Of a stretch of DNA of 37,862 nt, positions 19,441-28,360 are shown in pieces. The translations under genes were made by a program, and so were the position numbers. Positions within the stretch are counted from its first letter, which is position 1; each line of letters opens with the position of its first letter. Below the pieces are notes generated by a model that saw only the letters and a list, made by a program, of their open reading frames with translations, was not told where the DNA came from and did no database searches. The stretch comes from Acanthaster planci (taxonomy: Eukaryota > Echinodermata > Asteroidea > Valvatida > Acanthasteridae). Location: assembly GCF_001949145.1 (NCBI RefSeq), contig NW_019091695.1, positions 39,454-77,315 of the forward strand, read 5' to 3'.

Positions 19441-20117
19441 TTATGGAGCATCCATGTGGTGATTTCTATCGGGCCACAACAGTTCATCAACGTCAAAGAT
19501 AATGTTTTCTCTGGCTAGGCACTTGTTGAAAAAGCATCCCGCATGGTGGATCCAGGACTGACATGCCTCTTTGTCCACGTCTTTGCATGCTTCCTCCATA
19601 GCTTGGAGAAGAGCGACTCTCACATATGGGCTGCAATCATATACCTTTCAGTGCCCGGTGGAAAAAACTCCTCGACTGGGTTAAGGAAAGGAGTATACAG
19701 TGGCAGAAAAATCATGGTGAATCGGGCATGAGTTTCAAACCATTCAAACACAATGGCCACAAGGTGGAATCTGACATTGTCCCACACAATGGCAAACGGA
19801 GGCCCTTGATTGTCAAGACCTCTCTCTTCTAGCAGTATCAGAGTATCTTGCAAGCTGTCCAAGAGGGCGATCAGTCTTTTTGAGTTGTATAGACCTAGTG
19901 CACCATTATGGGCGATGACGCCATTTCTAGAAATTGCCGCACACATGGTGATATTTCCCCCATGTTGACCAGGTACATTTACGATGCCCCGCTGTCCGAC
20001 ATTACGGCCTCGTTGTTGTCCCTTGGTGAGGCTGAAACCAGCTTCATCTACGTAGATTTATTTGACTATTTCCGCTCATGTATTCAGATCCAGTATACTC
20101 CGAATCGAAAAAGAGAT
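19441..20117 (-). pseudogene. IS630/Tc1-type DDE transposase, catalytic part
   Basis: Read on the minus strand from about 20057: YVDEAGFSLTKGQQRGRNVG (first Asp), GGNITMCAAISRNGVIAHNG, then AIVWDNVRFHLVAIVFEWF (second Asp) and MIFLPLYTPFLNPVEEFF (Glu). After a frameshift near 19630 come VALLQAMEEACKDVDKEACQ, CFFNKCLARENI and DVDELLWPD. The D, D and E of the DDE_3 fold are all present. A TAA just upstream of YVDEAGF and the frameshift make it a pseudogene. The N-terminal half is at 22798-23330, separated by the inserted LINE. The enzyme would cut and paste its own element. Confidence 0.8.
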
Positions 20118-20169
20118 ACAAATGTAACAGGAAATCGGGTCGTGTATATTTATCTATGTGTCAATGGAC

Positions 20170-22331
20170 TCACTTGAACGTATCGGTAGTGCTGCTCCTT
20201 CACTCTCACGCTGTTTCGCTCGTAAGCCACTCTGTTGAAGACATAGCAAATCCTTTGAGCAGAGACCATCATGCAGTGCACTTCTCCACATCTGGCATTA
20301 AATCTCCACCACAACCTAACAACATCCAAGCTTACCTCAGATGCAAAATTGCCGATTTCAAGCATATGGAGACTTTATTACACCTCACTCCTTGGTCAGC
20401 ATTTCTAGTTGTAAGTAACCCTGAGGCATCATGGGAAGGTTTCTTGGACATTTTAGATGCGACAATTCGGGACTGCATACCAAGAAAGCAAAGCCGTCGA
20501 CTAAAGTCCCCCTGCATCACCGATGAGTTGAAACGGCTCACTCGTCGCAAACATTTTCTCTTTTCCAAGGTCAAGTCATCCAGTTCCAGTGAACCGTGGC
20601 AAGAGTTCAAACATGTACGCAATAAATGAAAAACGCTTCGAAATTGGCCTACTGGAAATATGTCAGTAAACTTTTCACTACACCCGACAGCAAGCAAAGT
20701 TTCTGGCGCTTTGTTCGAGAACAGAAAAAATCTCAGTGCCCAGCATCGTTCCAGAAAGATCAAACATTCCTCCATAAACATGCAGACATCTGCCAAGCTT
20801 TCAATGAACACTTCATCTCAGTCCATTCTCCACCAGCTTTGCCCCCAGAAACCCTACCCCCTTGCCAATACCCAATCCCAGAACTTCCCCAAGTTCAAAT
20901 CAGTCTTGGATGGCTCCAGAAAACCTTGCTGACCCTAACTCAGAAGGCCCCCTGGCCCAGATGGCATCTCACCGACATCACTTCGTGCTACAGCTTGCTC
21001 ATTGGCTCTGCCCCTTCTACGAGTGATGAATTGGTCTCTCGCTAACCGTGCCTATCAACAGACTAGAAGCTTTCCCAGATTACTCCTGTGTTCAAGTCCG
21101 GGAAACGCTGCAACATTACAAATTATCATCCAGTGGCCCTAACATCCATCATTTGTAAAGTTTGGGAAAGGGCCGTGGTTGGTAACATCAATGAAAAAAT
21201 GTCATCCCTCTGTCTTAGTAACCCAAACCAGCTTGGCTTGACTTCGCGTGAATCCTGTGTCACGCAATTGACAAACGCCATTCACAACTGGGCAAGCATT
21301 TTGGATGCATCATATCCGCCCCGCATTGATGTAATCTTTTTGGATTTCAGCAAGGCGTTTGATGTAATACCTCATCATTACATCCTCCTCGATAAACTGG
21401 CTCGTCTGTGTAATATTCGTGGACAGACCTGGTTGAAGTCATTTCTTCTGAACAGGAAGCAGCGAGTTTTGTATAAGGGTTCATTTTCCGACTGGGCCCC
21501 TGTCACTTCCCTAGTTTCCCAGGGCAGCTAGTGTTCTTGGACCTCTACTCTTAAACATCTTCATCAATGATCCAACAACCTGGTCTCAAATTCCTTGCTG
21601 TTTCCCGATGATGCTGTCATCTATCAGCACATCAACTCACCCAGTGACGAGCACGCTTTTCAATCAGATCTGACCCAGCTGGAAAGATGGAGTCAGACAA
21701 ATGCAATGAAACTGAACACTCGCAAAACCAGTTTTGTTTTACAAGTTTTACACATGACCCGCTCCAGGAAACGGGTACCACTTCCTCAGTATCTTCTCAA
21801 TGTCTCTCCACTCAGTACCACTACCGCTTACAAATACCTGGAATCACCATAACTAACACTCTCACTTGGAATAACTCCATATATGCAGTAATATCCAAAG
21901 CCAACAGGACTTTATGATTCATCTGGCAAGTGACAGGAGGAACATCAACGTCAACCTTAGCTTCCCTCTACATGTCGCTAGTGTTGCCAGTTATCAAATA
22001 CGGCCTCCCAGCATGGACCCTATATACCCATATAGCAATCTCCAAAATTGAGAAAATCCACAGACAGGTTAGCCGCATGTGCTTACGGCAGAGTAGAGGA
22101 GAAATGGAATACAAGGAGAGGCTTCATACTCTGGGATGGACATCGCTAGAAAGTAGGAGACAAAAGCACACCATTACATTTGTTACAAAATGCCACTTTG
22201 GTTTGGTGGAACTTGTTCTCTTACATGCAAGAACTGTAAATTTTCAGTGTGCCGTCATCTTCATTTCTGCTCCGTGGTCATTTATTCGCCATTTTACTTG
22301 CCATCTTTTTGTTTATTCTAATGTATTATAG
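20170..22331 (+). pseudogene. LINE reverse transcriptase, fragmented
   Basis: LSRDHHAVHFSTSG at about residue 60 of the first frame is the end of the endonuclease (the SDH motif appears as RDHHAV). A linker with PWSAFL, WEGFLDILDATIRDCIPRKQ and CITDELKRLTRRKHFL follows. RT motifs are NITNYHPVALTSIICKVWE, DVIFLDFSKAFDVIPHH (motif A), TWLKSFLLNRKQRVLYKG, SQGS then, in another frame, VLGPLLLNIFINDP, and motif C as FPDDAVIYQ, where the usual Ala of FADD is Pro. The C-terminal part reads YKERLHTLGWTSLESRRQKH. At least four frameshifts or stops are present (near 20630, 21050, 21530, 21850). The RT would copy the LINE RNA at the nicked target. Confidence 0.82.
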
Positions 22332-22784
22332 TCAATTTAGAATGTTTTAATTTCCAATGCATCTAGCTTTAGTTCCAATTATCAGTTGTATAGTTAATGA
22401 GTTGAAAATTTAACAAAATGAACTATTGGGAACTTCTATCATTTGATTGGTGTTGAAGGGGGTTAGCATACAGAATAAAGCATGGTACAAAACATACTCA
22501 TGGGGGTATAAATTTATTTTTTCAATTGCTCTTGACGCTAATTATATGTTTGTGTTTATTTTGTGTAGCATTTTGAGTTTGGATAGACAAGTCTCCAGAC
22601 TACAGTGTTTCAGTATAGTTTTGTTTATCCTGGCCAGCTTTAAATGCTTTGTTTATTGTCAATCCCACCCACCAATCCATTCCCTCCCCTCTTGCCTTCC
22701 TCCCCCTTTGTTATTTTATTTCTATGTTTTCCCAGTATTACTGTATTTGTTGTTTGTTGATGGCCAAATAAATAATAATAATAG
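22332..22784 (+). other. LINE 3' untranslated region and tail
   Basis: Pyrimidine-rich, non-coding sequence ending in TGGCCAAATAAATAATAATAAT, a typical short-repeat tail. The open frame 22447-22875 that runs over it crosses the element boundary and was not called. Confidence 0.6.
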
Positions 22785-22797
22785 TAACAAAAGTGAC

Positions 22798-22990
22798 TTG
22801 TTTCATTTGAATTTGATGTCTCTCCAAGAAATGATCAATGGTTCTCAAACTAACTCTTGGGATATCTGCAAATAAGTCACAATTCTCAACAATCCTTGTC
22901 TGAATTTCCCTCAGACAGATGATGTTGTTTTCGAGAACCATATTCACTGTTGCCTCCTCCTGTTGTTCAGTGAAGAGCTGTCTTCGGCCA
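22798..22990 (-). pseudogene. IS630/Tc1-type transposase, second helix-turn-helix exon
   Basis: On the minus strand: HSGGRRQLFTEQQEEATVNM followed by VLENNIICLREIQTRIVENC, DLFADIPRVSLRTIDHFLER and HQIQMKQVTF. This is the second half of the paired helix-turn-helix DNA-binding region of this family (xGGRR..LT..QE..IV..V, LREIQ, VS..T....L.R). The sequence breaks at the LINE 3' tail and resumes at 20117. A TGA two codons before HSGGRR is in frame. Confidence 0.75.
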
Positions 22991-23168
22991 CCAGAATGTG
23001 GTCAACTCTCGGATCAGTACATATTCAAATGAATGAAATACACATTATGGGAAAACTACAACAGAATTGTAAAGTAAAATGCATCAGCCTCATTCCAGTA
23101 ATGTTGCGGTGAGGTAATTTCTCGACAATGCAATATGCATGTAGCGTGTTTACATATCTCCAGCTTAC

Positions 23169-23330
23169 CGATTCTCAGTTTGAAATACCCGAATAATTGA
23201 TGCTACAGACGACTTGGAGACATTGGGTTGCATCCGTTCTCCGGCTTGCCTCTGTGTGAGCCCATGATTTATGAGCTTCAGCTCGGCCACGTCGTTCTTG
23301 TTCCATTTTACATAATATTCTGTGACACGA
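23169..23330 (-). pseudogene. IS630/Tc1-type transposase, first helix-turn-helix exon
   Basis: On the minus strand: RVTEYYVKWNKNDVAELKLI, NHGLTQRQAGERMQPNVSKS and SVASIIRVFQTENR, a helix-turn-helix of the type that begins these transposases. The similarity ends exactly at CG|GTAAGC (GT at 23168-23167), a good splice donor. The next exon resumes at about 22990 after roughly 180 bases of intron. The initiation codon is not evident, because an in-frame TAA lies just upstream of DRVTEY. Confidence 0.65.
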
Positions 23331-23339
23331 TCTTAGGTG

Positions 23340-23825
23340 GTTCTTTATATCCAATGCTCAATGAACAATTTCATTAGGCCATTTGCATAAGAACACGCCC
23401 TGTGAATGATTTCAGTAGACCAGTGGTTTCTTTCAATTTGAACACAGTATGCATTATGTGAGAGAACAATGCATTGATATGAAAACTGTGTGGTATTCAC
23501 AGTGCCAACGTTTAATGATATGCAACAATTTGCTAGAGCAATGAAATCTGTTCAAATGTAACAACAGAAATACTTCAATTTCCGCACAAGGCACGCAGAG
23601 ATGTGAATTACACTCAATACTGATTACCGTAAATTTTCTTGTACATGCAGTTACAGCATTAAAGCGATTGAGGAAAGACGGTAATACACTCTAAAGACTT
23701 TTCCTATCTCCGAAGAGAACATATTGAAGGTTTCTAATCCGTAAAAGCTGGACTCAATAGCTATCAATTTTGAGAAAATGTGTGGATTTTATGGCAAAAT
23801 TATTACAAGCACATTTTGGGTTTGC
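23340..23825. other. no gene seen
   Basis: 5' flank of the DDE transposase gene. I looked for an inverted terminal repeat matching the 19260-19440 side and found none. Confidence 0.4.
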
Positions 23826-23921
23826 TTACGGTACGCATTGGCTTGAACACCCCGTGTACGCATAACGTACGCAAGGTCCCCAACTCCCCTTCCTCCATGC
23901 ATACGTACATTATGGACAGCC
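23826..23921 (-). repeat. dispersed GGCTGTCCATAATGTACGT repeat
   Basis: On the minus strand this reads GGCTGTCCATAATGTACGTA, then a G-rich middle and GCGTACGTTATGCGTACAC. It resembles the unit at 18433-18560 in the opposite orientation: (G/A)TCCATAA(A/T)GTACGT plus a homopolymer-rich centre. Confidence 0.45.
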
Positions 23922-23977
23922 TCTATTAACTACATGTACTGTATTTACTGTCTCTGATGTAAGCAGGTATGAGAATT

Positions 23978-24199
23978 TTCAGGGTTTTTTTCAACTTCAG
24001 TTGTTTTTGTTTTGTTTACCACAGGACCATCACAAATACAAAGAGCTGGATTTGGTCTGAAGCATGAAGAACATGGATGCAACCCAAAGCCTTTTTTAAA
24101 AGCTTGGATTACTTTCTGTTTCAGACTAAATCCAGCACTTTGTATTTGTAATGGTCCTGTGGAAAAAAACCCCTGAAATTGAAAAAAAAAGAACATTTT
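23978..24199. repeat. fold-back with about 85-base arms
   Basis: The left arm (23978-24065: CAGGGTTTTTTTC, CCACAGGACCATCACAAATACA, GAGCTGGATTTGGTCTGAA) pairs with the right arm (about 24116-24199: TTCAGACTAAATCCAGCAC, TTTGTATTTGTAATGGTCCTG, GAAAAAAACCCCTGAAATTG). The loop is about 50 bases. One insertion in the left arm accounts for most of the asymmetry. It would form a long hairpin and is probably a MITE or an inverted duplication. Confidence 0.7.
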
Positions 24200-24716
24200 C
24201 GTGCCTGTTAAGGGAAAACAGTTAATTAAGACAGTTTCAAACTGTAACGGCACTAAGCCCATCAAAACCCAAAGGTACGTTTGATTGGAATCTGTTTAAA
24301 TTGGTACTGGACAATCAAACTGAACAGACAGTTTTTAGCATACTCACCAGCATTAGGGTATAATTCTTAATTAATCACACTAAGGTAAAGGGGTCAAGGG
24401 AATAAGGGCCAGCTTTAAAGTTATTTTAAAACTCCCTACATGATGGGCCCTTGATTAGTAGAAACTGGCAAACTGTCTTGGATATTTAGGAATGAGATTT
24501 TTTTTAAATACATACAGAATGAAATATTAGTAACCATAGAATGGCTATTCAAGGTGCTCAGTCAAGCGTAACTACATAAACCAAAGCTCTACAAGATAGA
24601 TCCGGTGATTGCTTCGGGGAGAGGAGAATGGAGATTACCGGTAACTACCGGTACTAACGCAGACAAACAATATAAATATATAGTTTGTAAATGAAGGCTA
24701 TTCAGCTGAATTATAT
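24200..24716. other. no gene seen; possible downstream intron of the recombinase gene
   Basis: The minus-strand recombinase frame ends at a good splice donor (AAAG|GTACGTG at about 24720), so this stretch could be intronic if a downstream exon exists. No further exon was recognised. Confidence 0.4.
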
Positions 24717-26339
24717 TCACGTACCTTTGTCCATTTGATGCAGCCGTTCCCCGATTTTTGTTATTTCTTGCTCTGCAAGAGGTGTCTGGTAAATGTTAGA
24801 ATTAACCAGGCTGGAGTGTCCCAAATGTTTGTAAAACAAATGTCGTTCCCCCTCTGGTATATCCATTGACGCATAGAGTGTACTTGCACGATGTCTCATT
24901 TTAGTTGCAGTCAACTGTCCTGGAGCCTCCAGTTGGTCCAACAAGGAGCAAATATTCTGTATGGCATACCAGCCATTTATGTGACTGTCACTGTTTTGCG
25001 TGCAAGGGAAGACATAGGGATTGTCTTCTTTGACAGTGGCTACTTTTCTTGATTTCTGGTCTGTCAGTACCTTCATTGCTCTGATGCTGTCTTTGGGTAT
25101 TATTACAGGTACAAGGTGATTATTACCTTTACCCGACTGGAAAGTTAGTTTGTTATCAACAAAAACCCTCCTCTCTGCTTCACTGAGTGTCTCTTGATAT
25201 TCTGTGTTGAGCCAAGCATCATTTACCGCATCTTCCCACTCTGTCAGTAGCAGTCTTGCAGGCTCACCTCCCCTTCTTCCGTTAAACAAGGTTATCCTAC
25301 TCGCCGTCAAATTCCGCAGTTTAACATATTCCTGAACTGAGGAAATTCTGCTGCTGGTCAATTTCTTGAATAATGAAGTCCCTCAGCTTTTTCACACCGT
25401 TCTCCAGGGGTAAGTTGTCTCGCTTCCTGAGCTTTGTTCGTCGATTTCTGTTCAAGAAGTAGGTAGCATCTCCAAATACGAAATCATGATTCAAGTTTAA
25501 GACTTCAACGAATTTCTGGACCTCTGATGCTTTATTATCTTCTCCTTGAATCAGGTAGGTGCCTTGCAGGATCTTTGCCATGTTCTTCAGGAGATAGAAC
25601 ATTGCACACTTTAGCCCTGCTTTGATTGTGTCTTGACTTTTCGCAGTAAAAATACTGGTGGCCTCTTGCAGTGATGGAAAATTTGCCCTGTCGATCATAT
25701 CAGCAGCTGATTTTGTGTCGGAGTTGCTGTAGTCAGTTGATTGGAAGACCAAGTAAAGTCCTCCAAGACGTCTCATGTCCGCCATCACAGACTTTTTGAC
25801 TTCCACCTCTTTATCCTTTTTCCTTTCTAGTTTCTCGTACAGCCGTTGACCTACAAGAACGATTGCAGAATCACTCTGGCATATTTTTCCGACAGTGTCA
25901 CCATGAAATCTCGACAGAATGTTCTGCTTGAAATCCTCAGCAACTGCAAAAGAATATGGTCTGAGGATATTAGTTGGTAGTGCTGTTGGAGAAATGGCTG
26001 ACTCCTTGGAACAGTGCATTTTGTGGCTCCAAAAATAGTGCCTACTGAAGAAGCCATTACAGTTTTCACACAGCACTATGTCCGTCTTATTTTTCTGGGA
26101 CCTTTGAATTATCACTCTTGTCGGCAATCATCAGTTTTCATTAATTGTTCTCTATTGAATTTGAATATTCCTTGTAATCTCATCTTATTGATGGCCCTGT
26201 CTCTCTCTCTCTCTCTGAGGAAACCTCTTTAGTCGTTTGACGTCATCTTCCTCTTTATGGCAGCACAATATATGGCGATTCAGTCTGGATTGAAAAATCC
26301 CACAGAAAACACATGGTCTCTTTGGTTTTCTCTTTTTTC
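24717..26339 (-). pseudogene. Crypton-like tyrosine recombinase gene with N-terminal zinc fingers
   Basis: On the minus strand an exon opens after TTGCACTTTCAG at 26340 with CVFCGIFQSRLNRHILCCH (C-x2-C-x9-H-x4-H), then a shift at a (GA)n tract near 26205. INKMRLQGIFKFNREQLM and, after another shift, CENCNGFFSRHYFWSHKMHC (C-x2-C-x11-H-x3-C) follow. A helical middle (FKQNILSRFHGDTVGKICQS; LGGLYLVF; LKCAMFYLLKNMAKI) precedes a third shift near 25340. The C-terminal frame has LTASRITLFNGRRGGEPARL (box I Arg), TATKMRHRASTLYA (second Arg), YKHLGHSSLVNSNIYQTP (GH and the presumed nucleophilic Tyr). This R..R..GH..Y order is that of tyrosine recombinases of animal Crypton-derived genes. The end coincides with a splice donor, so more exons may follow. 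Either a decayed Crypton or a damaged relative of a domesticated gene. Confidence 0.6.
26197..26216 (+). repeat. (CT)n microsatellite inside the recombinase coding region
   Basis: About ten CT units (TCTCTCTCTCTCTCTCTGAGG on the plus strand, GA on the coding strand). The coding frame changes at this point: RLKRFPQRERER upstream, AINKMRLQG in another frame downstream. Slippage here is the simplest cause of the break. Confidence 0.65.
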
Positions 26340-26642
26340 CTGAAAGTGCAACAAACAATATGAATGAATTACAATTTTTCAGAAATGCTTCCGCCAGTGA
26401 AAAGAAAAAATTGGCAAAAACACAGTGCACATGAAACAACACTGCCCTACATATATATATTAGGGATAGCATTTACATTTTTTTGAGGATTTTTAGGAAC
26501 CGAGTAACCTTTCCATGACAACACCGGGTACCCAGGTACCCAATTTTTTCTTAGCACTTTTTAAATAGCAGTTCCGGCAGCAGATCCAGACCATATTCTG
26601 GAAAGAGAGGCCTTTTTTCCAACACATGAAACAACATATTAC

Positions 26643-27033
26643 TTTAGAACACACCTCTTGCTTGTTCTTTGTTCCGATTGGCTAAAACGCTGTCACGTGA
26701 GTCACTAACTTGGGCTTTAGCCCGAGAGGACGTCAAACAGTGCTATGATCCCTGGACAACGTCAAAATGGATCGATAGTGCAAGTGCGCCCTCTAGCGGT
26801 TGCCATTATCATTTACCCAGCTGGCTCAACATGGCGACGGACGTATCGGAAAATAATGAAACGAATTACCCTCGATTTACCCTTCTAACTGAGGAAGAAA
26901 TTGAAGAGATAATTCTTGGCAAGGACTCGCAAAGGACAAAACAGGTGATTAACTACTCTGTGAACGTTCTGAAGTCGTACTGTGAAACGGTAGACACAAC
27001 AATCAGCTTTTTTGGAGTGAGGTGTGTTCTAAA
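26643..27033 (+). mobile_element. 391-bp element with perfect 15-bp terminal inverted repeats
   Basis: TTTAGAACACACCTC at 26643-26657 is exactly the reverse complement of GAGGTGTGTTCTAAA at 27019-27033. No convincing target duplication is seen (TTAC / ACAC). The interior has promoter-like words (CGATTGGCTAAAA, CACGTGAGTCAC, CGCCCTCTAGCGGTTGCC) followed by ATGGCGACGG and an open frame. The layout suggests the left end and first exon of a larger element joined to its right end by deletion. Confidence 0.72.
26830..27018 (+). pseudogene. recombinase-type N-terminal exon in a TIR element
   Basis: The frame starts at the ATG at 26830 (MATDVSENNETNYPRFTLLT) in a good context (CAACATGGCG) and continues EEEIEEIILGKDSQRTKQVI, NYSVNVLKSYCETVDTTISF. 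The E-rich helix followed by NTK/RTK..., a helix and xxYC resembles the N-terminal region of Crypton-derived and recombinase-like proteins (a core-binding-domain start). No catalytic residues are present. ACG|GTAGAC at about 26989 could be a splice donor after KSYCET. The longer open frame to 27193 runs past the TIR into the adjacent palindrome and is not all one gene. Confidence 0.42.
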
Positions 27034-27057
27034 ACACAAATGGACTGCCATAATTCG

Positions 27058-27194
27058 GTCAATAATGCACGTCTATGCACCCCTCCGGCCTGTGACTGAC
27101 CAGAAGAGGGTCCTATTTCCCTTGGCCTTGGGAAATAGGACCCTCTTCTGGTCACTCACAGTCCCTCGGGGTTGCATAGACATGCACTATTGAC
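27058..27194. repeat. 137-bp near-perfect palindrome
   Basis: GGTCAATAATGCACGTCTATGCA ... GACCAGAAGAGGGTCCTATTTCCC (27058-27120) is mirrored by GGGAAATAGGACCCTCTTCTGGTC ... TGCATAGACATGCACTATTGACC (27130-27194), with about 55 of 64 positions paired and a centre of about ten bases (CTTGGCCTTG). The innermost 24 bases pair without mismatch. It starts 24 bases after the 391-bp TIR element. Confidence 0.88.
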
Positions 27195-28360
27195 CTCATT
27201 GCCAGTTCATAAGTGTACACTAATGTTGGTTTTGGGAATGGCAAAATTAAATCATGGATGAATTTCGGGACTGTTACTTTTCAGTGGCTGGTGTATTTTC
27301 AGCATTTTGTATTCATCATGCTGACATTTTGTGTGCACGTTGTTTCTATTTATTTAATTTACTTTCCTGGCTACCCGGTACCAAAAAAGGGAACCAGGTT
27401 TTATCATCGGCGGGTGGGTAACCGGCCCATCCCGCTACATATACCGCAATTACAAAAATGTGTACAGTGTATTTGTACTATTTGTTACAGTGTTCCATAT
27501 TTCTTTTGTAGGATGGTCAATTGGTCAGAGTGTTGAGTTCAATGCGATATTGCCAGGTTGAGTTCAATGTGATATTGAATTTTGTGATATGGTATGGTAT
27601 ATGTTATTATAGGGAATGTAGATCCAAATGAATTTATTTAATACATCTGACATAATGATTTTCACAACAATAAAAAGACAGTTTCCACTTAAATCAATTT
27701 TTATATTGCAATTTAAGCACATTTTCACATTTTCATGGGGCAAATGAGACATGAAAGCTTCATGGTGAAAGTACCGGTAACAAGATCAATAATATATTTT
27801 GCAGGAGCACCATGAGGTAATGTCTTTCTGGAGTTGTGTGGAAGGAAAGAAATTGGGCTGATTCTCATCAGCGGTTGGGTCAAATTTGCATCCCCGGGTC
27901 TTTTTTTTAATATTTAGTAAACAAATTATAAAACCTATGGATGCCAATTCTGCCTGTAGAAATGTCAATTTTATACTTTATAATGTTATCCCAATGTTCA
28001 AAAACAGTGAGGAATGAATGATGATGGTGATGCTGGCAGTGCTTTCCCTGCCTATTCAATTTTGAGGCAACCCGCTTCATGATTTTTTGAGACCACCTCT
28101 GGTTTTTTCCAACCACTATCACCGCCTCACATGAAAAAAAAGTGGAATAAACACTAGAGGTTCTACATGTAGGTCTGTTTGAAACATAACATAGGGCTTT
28201 TTCACAGTTCAAAAAGCAATTTAGCATGTTTCATCGGAGAGGTATGGCAAAAAATATTTGAAAAATCAAAAAAAAAATCAGGCCTTCATGACTTCACGAC
28301 AATGACGTTGTTAATTTTTCCAGGTAAAATGCATCTATTTCCAAAATGTACACAAACTAT
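27195..28360. other. no gene seen
   Basis: AT-rich DNA. 27371-27445 holds GGTACC/GGTAACC words (TACCCGGTACC, GGGTAACCGGCCC) similar to words at 26507-26541 and 24637-24655, but no clear repeat boundary could be set. No protein or RNA gene was recognised. Confidence 0.45.

Larger units (their letters stand above)
20129..22784 (+). mobile_element. 5'-truncated non-LTR retrotransposon (Jockey/CR1-like LINE)
   Basis: The element starts within the endonuclease C-terminus, contains a degraded RT and ends with a 3' untranslated region and a short AAT tail (AAATAAATAATAATAATAGT, 22766-22784). It lies inside a DDE transposase gene of opposite orientation. TACAAATGTAAC at 20117-20128 and TAACAAAAGTGAC at 22785-22797 look like the diverged target-site duplication. 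About 2.65 kb remain; most of ORF1 and the endonuclease are missing, as is usual after incomplete reverse transcription. Confidence 0.8.

Noticed and set aside
19543-20177. Plus-strand open frames over 19543-20177
   Set aside because: They are antisense to the DDE transposase and have no features of their own.
22447-22875. 142-codon hydrophobic open frame, considered as a membrane protein
   Set aside because: It runs through the LINE 3' untranslated region, across its AAT tail and into antisense transposase sequence.
26669-27193. A single 174-codon gene
   Set aside because: The C-terminal third is encoded by the palindrome outside the 391-bp TIR element; only the part from 26830 to about 26990 looks coding.
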